From Sarocladium kiliense (Eukaryota; Ascomycota; Sordariomycetes; Hypocreales; Sarocladiaceae), in the NCBI GenBank assembly GCA_030734395.1, contig JAUZTG010000051.1, positions 372,001-436,000 of the forward strand: a stretch of DNA of 64,000 bases, read 5' to 3'. The position numbers and the translations under genes were made by a program. The notes beneath the pieces are model-generated. The model had not been told where the DNA came from, searched no databases, and saw nothing but the letters and a program-made list of their open reading frames with translations. Of this stretch, positions 24,571 through 35,618 are shown in pieces; the stretch's first letter is position 1; every line of letters starts with the position of its first letter.

Positions 24571-25776
24571 ATGACAATGGAGGTCGAGACAGACTCCCGC
24601 GCTTCGCTGGAATTTCTTCCAGCACGACAGAGAACCGGATTCCCAAGTCGTGCTTTCGACACAATGTCGGCTCCATCAGTTCAACCCGGGACGAGCACCA
24701 TGGCCGACGTGCCGCGCTACTCTCCATCAACCCGTCGGCTTAATGATGTCTTGGGAAGTGTTCAACACCAAGCCGGGTCCTTGACCCCAGAAGCCTCCCC
24801 ACAGAGTGGCTCAGGCCTTGCGTTCCAGGCTTCTCCAGGTGCTTCAAAGTCTTCTCGTTCATTCGAATTCGACCAGGGCACACGAGGAAACTGGACTTTT
24901 GCCCTTCCACAGCGAGACTACTCACCCTTACGAGGGACCAAGCGGCGCCGTCACACCCAGGATGTTGATGGGCCCCATACAGCCGGATTGTGTTGTAAGA
25001 AACGACGTCTCCGTGCCGAGCTCATCACTAGCCGCCTGTCGCAACCTTTTTCCCAGCCTGCAACTCATATCCTCAATCGCGAGGGTGCCGAATCTGGGGA
25101 TAAACGCTTCCTCAAGATGGCCACTTCTGTGGATGCGATACGACGCATCGCCCACCTCCACGCGACGTCCTTCCTGAGATTCTCTGTTATGAACAGAATC
25201 CGTAAGAGACTAGGCATTGGACGGCCTGGCTATCAGCAGCAGAGATCATACCAGGGTTATCAGCCACCGGGGATGCAGCCTCGTGAGGTGGACGCTACGG
25301 CGAAAGCGCCGTGGACGCCTCAGAGTTTACAGATCGCCTCTGGTGCTACGTACTGGCGCCCATCAGGGATCGCGGGTGCCGGGCCTTCAGGCACCTCGCC
25401 TAGCTGTCAAGGTGACCGACCAGGTACACAGATTCCCAAGGCTTCTCCACCGGTTCCCCGCGTATCGAAACCAGCTGCATTGCCAATGCCAGCTTCGGAT
25501 CTGGCCGCCACAAAGGAACGGACAGCGCCGAGAATACACTCGGTGCCATCGCCAGAGCTCCGACCAGACAAGGCGATCCTCGAAGACTTGGAAGAGGACA
25601 GCTTTGCCTTCCTTCACCCAGAGTTCGACGACTGCGGCGATGAAGATCCAGAGCACGTTTACTCTGACTTCGGGGCCATCTTTCGATCAGGCTCACCAGA
25701 TACGCAAAATGGAGATGATCATTCGTATGAAGAATATCTTGACGAGCTCGACGGGATTTCTTGGGTCACGAGATAG
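24571..25776 (+). CDS. Conserved fungal protein of unknown function, probably nuclear
   Basis: Single exon, 401 aa. I do not assign a function. The N-terminal third is Ser/Pro-rich and disordered-looking. A central block (about residues 128-215) is dense and conserved-looking: basic KRRRH, then CCKKRRLRAELITSRLSQPF and further DKRFLKMA...RRIAHLHATSFLRFSVMNRIRKRLG, which I recall from other ascomycete hypothetical proteins. This block has bipartite basic clusters that fit a nuclear localisation signal. The C-terminal 70 residues are strongly acidic with Asp/Glu runs. Other in-frame ATGs occur at residues 3, 32 and 44. The acid tail plus basic core would suit a chromatin or transcription role, which is speculation. 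Confidence 0.7.
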   Translation: MTMEVETDSRASLEFLPARQRTGFPSRAFDTMSAPSVQPGTSTMADVPRYSPSTRRLNDVLGSVQHQAGSLTPEASPQSGSGLAFQASPGASKSSRSFEFDQGTRGNWTFALPQRDYSPLRGTKRRRHTQDVDGPHTAGLCCKKRRLRAELITSRLSQPFSQPATHILNREGAESGDKRFLKMATSVDAIRRIAHLHATSFLRFSVMNRIRKRLGIGRPGYQQQRSYQGYQPPGMQPREVDATAKAPWTPQSLQIASGATYWRPSGIAGAGPSGTSPSCQGDRPGTQIPKASPPVPRVSKPAALPMPASDLAATKERTAPRIHSVPSPELRPDKAILEDLEEDSFAFLHPEFDDCGDEDPEHVYSDFGAIFRSGSPDTQNGDDHSYEEYLDELDGISWVTR

Positions 25777-26034
25777 ACTCAAGCAATCTTCCTTAAGACC
25801 GGAAGAAGCCCAGTCAACCTGACACCGGATTGTTGATATCTGTCACGGAACCCTTATATATGGCTTATGATGAAGAGAACACTCTATGGGCCAGAGACAA
25901 TGTAGCATAGCAAAAATGGCGATGAAATGTAGTAGAACTACTAAATGATCATAAGATGTGATCTTGACACTCCACTTCGCTCGATGATATCGACGGAGTT
26001 GCCGACTAAGGAACCGCGTATGTCAGCTTGCATC

Positions 26035-26620
26035 TCATCCCGACTCCACTGTTCCAAGTTTCTTTGCACGATCCTTTGCGATGTCGCGCATTGCCTGTTC
26101 TTGATGAGTATGCAATCGTTGGTAAGTAAGATGAACTCACCTGAAGGGCTTCCTGAACCTCGACATCATATCTTCCGCGTGCGATTCTCGTCTTCATGTT
26201 CGCCATAATCTCTGGTCGGCCTCTTCCATTGACGAACACCACGTAACGAAGGCCCGGGAACTTGTTCTCGTACTCTTCATTGAGCTTGGCCAGCTCCTGG
26301 CCCTGGCCCTGGAGATTGGCCTGCTCTGCTGCCGACTGGGCTGAGTCAACCTTCTTCGCGCCCAGACGAGGATGCGAGCCGAGAACTGAGAGAAGAGTGT
26401 CGCTCGGCTGTGAACTGGACGGCCCGGCGAGTGTGAGAAGCTGATCATGGCAGGCATCTATGAAGATGGGGTACGAGGCATAGATCCGGTCTCGAAGAAT
26501 GGGAAGCAAGGTCTGGTGAATTGCTGGACTAGGTTCGAAAAGGGCATCCAGAACCCGAAGTCGTATCGCTTCAGGCGCCGAGGATAATGTTGATATTGGT
26601 GGCAAAGTAGTGATTGTCAT
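26035..26620 (-). CDS. OHCU decarboxylase domain protein (uric acid degradation)
   Basis: Two exons: 26620-26141 and 26094-26035, with a 46-bp intron (179 aa). The domain runs nearly full length, with SSAPEAIRLRVLDALFEPSPAIHQ at the start and the SHPRLGAKK motif holding the catalytic histidine. LNEEYENKFPGLRYVVFVNGRGRPEI is followed by the terminal helix with MRDIAKDR. It would convert 2-oxo-4-hydroxy-4-carboxy-5-ureidoimidazoline to S-allantoin, the third step of uricolysis after uricase and HIU hydrolase. No other purine gene is adjacent; a purine-cytosine permease lies 27 kb away. No clear peroxisomal tripeptide (ends ESG). Head to head with Prp19. Confidence 0.85.
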
Positions 26621-27064
26621 GATGAGTGATGATCCGCTGTGTTACGCGTGTTATTATTTCACACGTGGACTCGTGATGTGGAAAAGATCCGAGAATTGCA
26701 GTCATAGGTTGGTGGCAGTCAGTTAGCTAGGATAGGTTTGGGGAATTTACAACAAGCTCTGATTATGTGTAGTACCAGCCGGAGGTAAGCGAAGCCATCG
26801 CGGCGCCCCCCGCTGAATGTGAAGTGAGTGGATTCAATGGGCCGATCTGTTGTTGATCAAGGCATGATAAGAGCTTCATCGATAAGTCAGCTTATCAGCT
26901 TATCTCCCGTGACCCGCCGCGCCTTGGAGGTGGCCCGTGCGCTGCAGCAAAATCTCGGGTGCTGGAGCTTCACGTCGCGATGACAGTATCCAGTTCCGGC
27001 GCATTCCTTCAAAAACGCCAACACAACACAGTGAGGAGCAAAGTTCGGCTCAATCATAGTCGCG
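26621..27064. promoter_or_regulatory. Bidirectional promoter, OHCU decarboxylase / Prp19
   Basis: A 444-bp gap between divergent starts at 26620 and 27065, the whole regulatory space of both genes. A short direct repeat CAGCTTATCAGCTTATC occurs near 26888-26904. Confidence 0.55.
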
Positions 27065-28711
27065 ATGCTCTGCGGAAGTAAGTCAAGTCCTATTCTAAGG
27101 CTGGTGATCGGGTAGGCATGCTGAATGGTCTTCCAGTTTCGGGCGAGGCGCCCCAAGAGCCTGTTGTTTCCAAGAAGTCAGGTTTGTATTGTCCCAATTA
27201 CCAGGCAACCAACATGAGCTAATCCGAACCAGGAGTCGTCTATGAAAAGAGATTGATTGAGCAATACATCAACGAGCATGGCACCGAGCCGAACTCTGGA
27301 GATGCTCTGACATCAGATGACCTCCTCGCCATCCACTCCTCTCGCATCGTTCGGCCACGTCCTCCTACCCTCACATCCATCCCCGCCCTCCTCGCAACCT
27401 TCCAGAACGAGTGGGATGCCTTGGCTCTCGAGACATACAACCTTAAAGAGCAACTTGCGCGAACGCGGGAGGAGCTGGCAACGGCGCTATACCAGCACGA
27501 TGCGGCTGTGCGCGTCATTGCACGGCTTTCAAGGGAAAGAGACGAGGCTAGAGACGCGTTGAGCAAGGTCTCTGTGACCGAAGCTACTGCAAATGGTGAA
27601 GAGATGGCCGTGGACACCGTAGAGGGCCTGCCAGAGGCATTAGGCGCACTCGTAGACGAGACACACCAGACGTACGTCAAACACCTGCAGGACCTGTTCA
27701 CATTCAGAACTAACCGAGCCTTAGTCTTTCGAAAAGCCGAAAGAAACGACCCATACCAGCCGAATGGGCCACCGCCGATGATATCTCAGCGTTCGACACA
27801 CAAGCATCCAACTCTGCCCCGGTCGCGCAAGCGTCGTCTCTTGATGTTGAAGGGTCATATGCAGCGCTCGGCGGCTTAAACGGCGAAGCAGCCATCTACT
27901 CAGCGGATGCCGATCAGATCGAGCGTCAAATTCCGGTCGGAGAACCCATTACAGACACGCTATGGACTGGATCGCGCGTCATCTTCGCCACGAGCCAGGG
28001 CTCTGTTAAGGTGTACGAGGGCGGTAGCGAAACTGGCTCAATCACAGAGCACTCTGGTCCCGCGACTGGGCTGAGCATCCATCCCAGTGGTGACATACTC
28101 GGATCTGTGGGCGCTGACAAGGCCGTTATTTTCTACTCCCTCTCGGAGATGAAGCGCGTCAGCCGCGCTTACACGGACGCATGTAAGTTGACACTGAGCA
28201 AAGCTGTTCCTTGCCGTTTCTGACCAATTTCCCAGCACTGACTGCATGTGCTTTCCACCCTGATGGCCACATCTTCGCCGCCGGCGCCTCATCCGGTGTC
28301 GTAAAGCTTTTCATGACGAAGACCCTCGAGAACGTTGCCACTTTCCCACTTGGAGCGCCTGTCCAGGCCCTGACTTTCTCCGAGAATGGCTTCTGGCTCG
28401 CCGCGACCGCCAAGGGTCAAACCACCGTTACCATCTTCGATCTGCGCAAAGAGGGCGACGCCGCTGTTGCTAAGGTTCTGGAGACTGGTGGCGCGGTTCA
28501 GTCCGTCTCCTGGGACTACACCGGTCAGTTCCTCGCTACGGGAGGCGCATCGGGAATCACTGTGCAGCAGTACACGAAGAGCAGCAAAAAGTGGACCGAG
28601 CCGTTCAGGAACTCGGTGCCTGCTGTTTCGGTGCGATGGGGCGTTGAGGGCAAGAAGTTGATCACGGTAAATGGGGAAGGAGTAGTCACCGTGTTTGGTG
28701 TAAAGAACTAA
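27065..28711 (+). CDS. prp19: Pre-mRNA-processing factor 19 (U-box E3 ligase, NTC core)
   Basis: Five exons with introns 27078-27136, 27182-27232, 27672-27724 and 28183-28235. The first exon codes for only four residues (MLCG), which matches the family start MLC-xxSGE. Domains in order: U-box (SGEAPQEPVVSKKSG...KRLIEQYINEHG, about 5-60), the RPRPPTLTSIPALLATFQNEWDALALE linker, the tetramer coiled coil (about 70-140), and a C-terminal WD40 propeller from about residue 210 onward (repeats ending in WTGSRVIFA, LSIHPSGDILGS, AFHPDGHIFAAG, VSWDYTGQFLATGG). It is the ubiquitin ligase at the core of the spliceosomal NineTeen complex and also acts in DNA damage signalling. All segments are intact. 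Confidence 0.95.
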
Positions 28712-29009
28712 GGGTTGTTGAACGAAGGTGTATCTGGCTTGTATGATTAAATCTTCCAGATAGCTGAGTTTGCATCTAGAGGGTTAGTGGGATCAGGAAG
28801 GGAACCGGAAAGCCATCTTGATTTGCAAACTACGTTTCGGATGGTATTAGAACCTTGGAAAGTTCCCAATCCCAAACACAATTGCCTCGAAGAGCAAACA
28901 ACGCTATGACGTATATGCTTGGCAAGTCAGTATGATGCTATATGTCTCATGACTTTTAGCTACAGTCTTTAGCAACTAGTATATGAACCAGGTCGTCTAG
29001 ACAGTTTGG
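28712..29009. other. Convergent 3' regions
   Basis: A 298-bp gap between the Prp19 stop and the ion transporter stop. Contains both 3' ends; nothing else seen. Confidence 0.5.
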
Positions 29010-31373
29010 TTATCGCGTCAAAGATTCCGGGACGACATAGTTTTTCTTGTCGTTGTAGACGATATACACCTCCCCAATCAGGACAACGCAGCCAACCGCC
29101 ATCGAGATGGCAATGATTGGCAAGTTGACTCGAGCAAACTCTAAACCCCGAATGGTGATGTGCTTTCTCTCCAAGATATCGCGCCACAGCAGCCCAGCAA
29201 GCGAAGCGCTAAAGGCTATACTGAAGGCTCCGTAATTCACACCAATCGCCATGCTGTACACTGTGGCCCAAAAGTCACGCTCTGAGATTGGACGGTCGTC
29301 ATTGCCGCTGCGGTGAATTTCGACCCATGCTTGTATGACGCGGGACAGCAGGATCGTGGTACCAATATTGGTCCCGGCGAACTGTTCGGGGTGCACAAGA
29401 TTAGTCAGAGCTCCAAGAGAGTGGATGTCAGTACACACTTACATTGCATAAGATGACCGAGAGAAAGCCCATGCCTCCGATGGCCCCGACGGTACCTGTC
29501 TTCTGAACCCAGTGATCCCAGCCATGAGCAAACACTGGTACCCAGCCCTTTGTTACCAAAGCCTGGACTAAGACAAACATGGCAAAGGCGAAAGGAACCA
29601 GAGCAAAAGGCAGGTGCATCAATACGGCTATTGGCGTAGGAAAGGTCTCTTGTGCCCATCGGTGGGCATGACGAAGAAGAGAATCGATGCTCGCGGGTCC
29701 GCGTTCCGTGCGTTGTGTCGTATGGGCGCCTCCGCCAGTCTCTGTTAGCGTCGCCTCTCTCTGGGGTGTCTGCTCCTCAAGCTTCTGTTCTGTAGAGTCT
29801 GTAGACAAGCCTCCACTGGTGGTTAGCTCGGAACAACTTCTGTCTACAGATCTTGATGCAAGCTCAGCGCCCTCATCAGCGAGCGTTCCTCCACCAGATT
29901 CTGGAAGATCGCCCTCTTGGGAAATGACAAAGGTTGGTGGGGGGATTTGGGTCGTGTTAGCGGGTGGAAGAGTCTCCATTTCAATGGCCTTGTCGACGAC
30001 GGCATGTGGCTCGAGACCGTCAGTCAAAGCTCCGGAGAGTACGGCATCAGTGGCCTCAGGACCGATGAACCGCCGACTGTCGCGAGTGGCTTTTACGCGC
30101 TTCGCCTCCTCTAGCTCTCGCCGTCCTCTGGCCGCAATTTCCCTTGTCTCATGTCGATGAATCCAACCAAAAGCCATATCCCAGCAGAACATAAGGAAGG
30201 CCGCGGGCAAAGTGACGTAAAATACGAAATGTTCCTCTTCGTCGGTCGTTGCAGCGTTGATTCCCAGGACAGTTGCCAAGGTAGCCGCCATGACAATGCC
30301 ACCGAAGGCCGCTCCTCCCTTGTCCAAGAAGGGATTCATGATCTCCTCCAGAGAGAGAAGTTTGGTTTGGTCGTTGTCAACACTGTTCTGATCCTCATCC
30401 GCAGCGCCTCTGGCATTGGGAATATTCGGGTTGACTGGCTTCCTCGCCCGAGCTTCCTCCGGGAGGTCATGCATTTTAATGGATTGTGGAATGAGGGCCT
30501 CATCCTGAAAAACGATGTACAGAAGGAATGGGAAAAGAACAATGACTGTCAATGCCACCGGGACGATCATATAGGCCGTGTACTCAATGAATTTGATCTG
30601 AAAAGCACCTGCCAGAACCAAATTCGTCGGGTTCGAAGTGACCAAGATGGCGCTGCCGATATTGGCAAGCGCAAATTGGCTATGAATCCAGGCACGAGGA
30701 TGAACGATGTTGCTTGAGACTCTGGTCATATACGCCAGAAATGCTGTGCCTGAGAGGATGACGGGGTCGTTGCCCACTCCTGCGCTCAAGACCGCCCAAA
30801 GAGCGTACAGGTAGAAGAAGAGCCTGTGGCCGACTCGCCCTCCCCATTGAAGGACTTTGAAAGCGAGGTATCGAATCAAGCCAGATGCATCGATTGATAT
30901 TGCGATATAGGCCAACGTAATGAAGAAGATCATGATATCATACGGCTTGATGTTGTCGCTACCGATTGTTCCCTCTTTCACCTCGCGTCTGCCAATGGCA
31001 CCGACGGCGAGAAGAAAAAGGTCAGCAATGATTGGCGCTGTGATGAAGTTCATGGGGAAGTCGTAGCGGACGAACCGTTTCCGTTGACCACCTTTGCTGC
31101 TCGTGCGACGGGCTAGATGTTTGGCATCATCTTGTCGGGAATCTATGATACGAAACTTGACCAGACCATCGTGCACCTTATCCGCCAAGTGCCTTGGTAC
31201 GAACAAAGGGATTGGGAAAGGAAATAAAACGATGCAGTCTGGCAAGAAACGTTAGTAATAAATCTGGACCCGGGCGGTTGAGACTGACTTGTTATCACGA
31301 AGACGACGAGAGTCACAATCGACTTCCACTCCGTGATACGTGAGGTGGAGATATCAATCCTCTCATCGGCCAT
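29010..31373 (-). CDS. Na+/H+ antiporter NhaD / arsenite permease (ArsB)-type ion transporter
   Basis: Three exons on the minus strand: 31373-31289, 31238-29443, 29381-29010, with introns of 50 and 61 bp. At least ten hydrophobic spans are visible. Hallmarks of the ion-transporter superfamily are present: MNFITAPIIADLFLLA, then VGNDPVILSGTAFLAYMTR and the SNPTNLVLAGAF re-entrant motif, repeated in the second half as ILCNFAGTNIGTTILLSRV. A long cytosolic loop (about residues 400-540) is Ser/Thr/Glu-rich and may be regulatory. Members move sodium/protons, arsenite, citrate or related anions at the plasma or vacuolar membrane; the exact ion cannot be read. The tail lies 298 bp from the Prp19 stop. 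Confidence 0.85.
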
Positions 31374-33529
31374 GGTGAACTGATTGCGTTGTGAGGCACT
31401 TCTCACAGCAAAACAGAGGCCGACTGAAGGAGCGAGCAGGGAAGTCGACAGATTCAACAGAGCATTGGCTACACGATTTTGAGCGATGCCACAATCTGCG
31501 ACCTGTGAATCTCAACGTCGAATTTGCGGCTATGATTGAATGCGATGCATTAATGATTCAGGGTTCGCAATTGCGAAGAAGATAGACGGCTGGATTTGGT
31601 CTGATATGCCTTAGAACCAGCGCGAGAGCCGCGGAGGACACTGTCCCGACCTGATAGCAAATGAAGCTCGCCCGGACAGCGGAACGCCTCGACACGACTG
31701 TGGATCGCTCGAGTGAGGGCGGAAATATGGGGACCAGCCAGGGAAGTACCGCACGAAATCGGGGTGGACTGGTGGGCGCTGCCTTAGGTACTGGTAGCAG
31801 CGGTTTTGAGTCTTTCTCCGCCAGTTCAGCGCATGTGGGTCGTGCCGTGTCGTGCCGTGTCGTGCCGTGCACAGGATGAGGTACTGCCCTCACAACCTCA
31901 ATGCGACGTCAACAACCTGCACACGTTTGCTCTTGTCTGAGTGGCAGCGATAAATGGACTACTGGTTTGGAGTCTCTTGTCGAAGACGAGCCAAGATCGC
32001 TGTAGAAACTCGATGCTGAAGTTGTTGGTGTTTGGCGCTCAGACTTTCCGTTGACCCTACCTATCTTGACCAATCCCGCACAGGTCGATCTCGTGGACAA
32101 ATTGAATTGGGTACTGACATCCCGAGTCTCTCCAGACAGAATCGTACAGCTATGGTCACTGCTGATGGTGTCTTGTCGCCTTCTGAATCGCAGAGGCTGT
32201 CCGACTCGGCACGGCAGGTGGTGATAGATCGACTGCTAAACCACGACCTCTGAAATTCGGCTGCCTAAAGGCGGCTGTGCTGGGAAGGTGGGGGGAATAA
32301 ACGGAGTACGGCACAGCGTGTTGCTCATGGAGTGAACGCCTTGATCTGCCAATTTGAACGCGCCAAGAGCAGAGAGAAAGCGAAGCTGTTTCTTGAAATA
32401 GGGAGGAGAGGTATCGAAGTATTGATCTATCTCTGGAAGAAGGGGAATCAACATGGCGGTGTGGACGATCAAGCATCACATGGCTGTATGTAAACGTGCT
32501 GGTCATCGGAAACCCTATTGCGCGCGTGTATGCCTCCGATCATCACCAGTGACCAACACGATGCACATTGCCGCTAAACTGGCCTTCCCCGGACGTTCCA
32601 TAGTTGCTAAGGACAGCCCACTCACATCCTGGCACCTTGGCGCTTCTCAGATCCAGAAAACAGGGCATCCTTGGCTTGCCAGGAACCCCAATTCGCGATC
32701 GGCACTAGCCGTGTACATGCCAGTTGATCGTCCCTGATGCCTCGGAAACTTCTGCTTCGTCACTGGATGGGCATGAGTTCTAGATCAGGCATGTATGAGT
32801 CTGTGTTGGCACGCAATTGATACTGAATCCGCGCCGTGTAGAAAGCCGGGGATCAAGAATTGATACCTGCCCTGCGGTAATCGCCTCCCTACTGCTGGTT
32901 CCGAGGTTGTGATCTGGAAGGCTTGCTCCTCAGCGGCTCAGCCGCTCATGGTGGGTAGATTCGTTCGCCTATTATTCGTCAGGATTGCTGATATGTTTCT
33001 GCCTAGTGCACGGTCTTTGCGGCGGACCACCAATTCGGTCAGGTGGCATGTCGGTATATGCAGTGCGACTCCTTCAGCACAACCAGGACTGAGGCGCCTT
33101 CACAAGATGTTTACAGTCGTTTGCGAACCTTGTCAGACCGTGACAACCCACCATGATCGAAAGGCGCGGCTTGTTCCCGCCCCGGTGAACCAGACTCGGG
33201 GATAATTGGCCCTACGGCGAGGTCGCGCTGGACAACTACGAAGAGGTGATTGCTTACGAAATGGTACGACCCATCACTCGCTGGCAAGTCACCCTTCTCA
33301 CATAGTCCGAGTGCTTTGTCCTCCTGTCCCCAGGGCTATGACTGAGGCTGTCTGTCGTTAGTCCGTCTGATTTCCTCGCCACAGGATCCAGCACTGTACT
33401 GCGAGCATCATCTCCTCTCACAGCTGCTTTGTCACGATGGCAATAACCCTCACTTCAAGGTTAGAGTAAGGCCTGGTCACAAAGCCCACATCGCTTTCTT
33501 TACTCATAGGCAAATGTCGCTTTGGCGCG
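31374..33529. other. Intergenic, 2.1 kb, no gene seen
   Basis: Upstream of the ion transporter (left) and of the membrane protein (right). Contains a 3 x 10 bp tandem repeat at 31840-31869. Open frames on both strands are short and unlike any family I know. A 5' exon of the 33530 gene could lie in the right part. Confidence 0.5.
31840..31869. repeat. Tandem repeat, 3 x 10 bp
   Basis: Three perfect copies of TCGTGCCGTG in noncoding DNA. Confidence 0.9.
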
Positions 33530-35618
33530 ATGCCTGCTTTATTGTATGAGTTGCGCGAGACGATTATTTCTCGCGCTCCACCTCTTGCCTTGACAGAGAC
33601 GACAAACCTTGACAAAGACTCGTTCCATGTCATCTGTGCTTGGCCACTCTCTGGGCAATACGGTGCAGGATCAAGAGTTCTGTGAGTAAAACCTATAGAC
33701 CCTCCCAATCGCGGATGCACCTGGTCGCGCAGTGTCGCGTGCCCTCTTTCCGCTCTTGGTCACCGAGGCTCACCGCATCGCCCAGCAACTGTGGTGTGAA
33801 TCCTGTTAACAACTGATCCAGGTTTTACGTGCTTGTGACCGCCTGTATTGTAGCCCGAAAATACGAATGGTTGAGAGATGCTTGTCTAGCTGCCGTCCTG
33901 TTGCTGCCAGCTGTAGCTGCGTTACATGGCATCGTTCTGGCCGCTGTTCACCAAAATGGTAAGCTGATCTGGAAGCCACAGAGACAGTGGTGTTAATAGT
34001 CCTAGGGGCTGTGGATATGGACGTGTACGGTGCCTTTCAACTATGCGCCATCGGAATTCTGGCTGCTCCCGTGACAGTTAGACTGTCTCAGACGTACTTC
34101 GACAGACCAGGGCGAAACGCCATCTTCTTGTGGACCGGGATCATCGTGGCGGGTGAGTCTAAAATGGCGGTGAAGTTGCATATAGCCTTCTGACAAACCA
34201 AGGCCTCATGAGTCTTACTGTCGAGTTTTATCGAGCGGACCCGAAGCCCTGTGGCGACCAGGACACCTTTCAGTACGGAGAAGAATGGCGTTGCGGCCTG
34301 AACTGCTCGGTGATAAAGTCGCCTCTGAGGACCGGTAGCGTTGATGACATCTACGTGATCCCCGAACCAGCCATTTTAACCTTTGGTACTGCGACTCTTT
34401 TGAACGCTGCACTTTGTGTTCATGCCATTCTGTGGCTCCTTTCCATGCTGGACAAGATACTGGAAGAAAGCTCAAGCAAATATCGCAAAGGAACGAGGCT
34501 CAGCATCGGGGACAATGAGACCATCGAAGGGACGAATGGCGCGACTCGATCGGGCATGGAGAGGATTAACGAGATCGTCAGGCGGTGCGTAAGCGTAGCC
34601 GTTGTGCCTGTGTTCATGGCGGCGGGAATGGCCGTCCTCATCGTTGGAGAGCGCAACTTCTTCAGCACTCAGATGGCCTACAAAACGGAGCCAATTAGCA
34701 GCGTGGGTGAGTTTCGGACACTATCATCTTCAGATGTGAGCAAGCTGACGGGCCGTGGAATCAACAGGTCAGTGGGCACCCATTGCCGCCGCGAGTCTTG
34801 CAGTGATAGGATCACTGTATCTCCTCCTGGCGAAGGATATGGCCCAATTGGCGAAAGAGCAAGACGGAGGCCAATTCGCTAGCACTGATTATCATGTCTC
34901 GGATGTACCAGGAACAGGTTTGGCCCTGCCAGCAAGGAACTCGGACTCATCTACCAACCGACGGCATCAGAGGGGCCGCCCAAGAAGTGAGCCAAGCCTT
35001 CAACGTTCTTCGGCAAGCCTTGGCCGGCGTCAGATATCAGAAGAACTATCTCGTACAACTAGCGAGGCAGTTACAGTTGATGCCGGGAAACGTCGAACAG
35101 TCGCTCAAGCCTTTGCCAAAGCCAGTAAGATACTGGGCATGGCTGCTCGGGAATGGACTGACGACACGGGCTTCCAACGTGGACGGGCACAAGACTGGCC
35201 GGAGATCCCAGGAGAACCAAACAGAAACCGGCACTTATCGCAGATTCGAACTCAGTACAATAGGCCACGGGACCAGAGTGGAAATATCACGCCGGCAGGA
35301 CATGGAAGATCACGAGCTAGCAGCTTTATAGGAAGTGATCTTGGCCGCGACAACGAGAACTCGCCTGCAAGAAGCAGTGGTGAGATGACATCGCTCTTTG
35401 TGGCGACGTCAAGGCCCAGAGATACCATTAGTCCAACTCGAGCCCCAACGAGTGCTCCCGTGATCGGCGACGAAAACCACGTCGAACTACGCGAATTCTC
35501 TAGATCACGCGAGCACCACGGCTATCGCCTTGATTCCCCGAATCTGCTTGAGGTGCCCAGGCCAGCATTCTTGGAAACGCGGGACGCCTTCGTGGAGCAT
35601 ACTCACGAGCCAGACTGA
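33530..35618 (+). CDS. Conserved fungal multi-pass membrane protein, function unknown
   Basis: Five exons: 33530-33681, 33822-33958, 34006-34152, 34203-34706, 34768-35618 (596 aa, in frame). Spans are visible in FYVLVTACIVAR, DACLAAVLLLPAVAALHG, VDMDVYGAFQLCAIGILAAP, NAIFLWTGIIVAGLMSLTVEF, ILTFGTATLLNAALCVHAILWLL, VAVVPVFMAAGMAVLIVGE and GQWAPIAAASLAVIGSLYLLL. A Cys-containing loop (CGDQ...CGLNC) separates spans 4 and 5. The long tail is Ser/Arg-rich and contains the conserved-looking RRTVAQAFAKASKILG and RAQDWPEIPGE. I recall this architecture from uncharacterised ascomycete integral membrane proteins. The ATG at 33530 is the first in frame after a stop near 33469; a further upstream exon cannot be excluded. 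The antisense frame over exon 1 is a shadow. Confidence 0.7.

Noticed and set aside
29687..30717. Plus-strand open frames up to 188 codons
   Set aside because: Antisense shadows of the NhaD/ArsB-type transporter exon 2.
33195..33275. Plus-strand stretch reading WPYGEVALDNYEEVIAYEM
   Set aside because: Looks coding by composition, but has a stop just upstream, no start, and no splice that leads into the following gene in frame.
33418..33720. Minus-strand open frame of 100 codons
   Set aside because: It is antisense to the first exon of the membrane protein, whose plus-strand reading splices in frame into four further exons.
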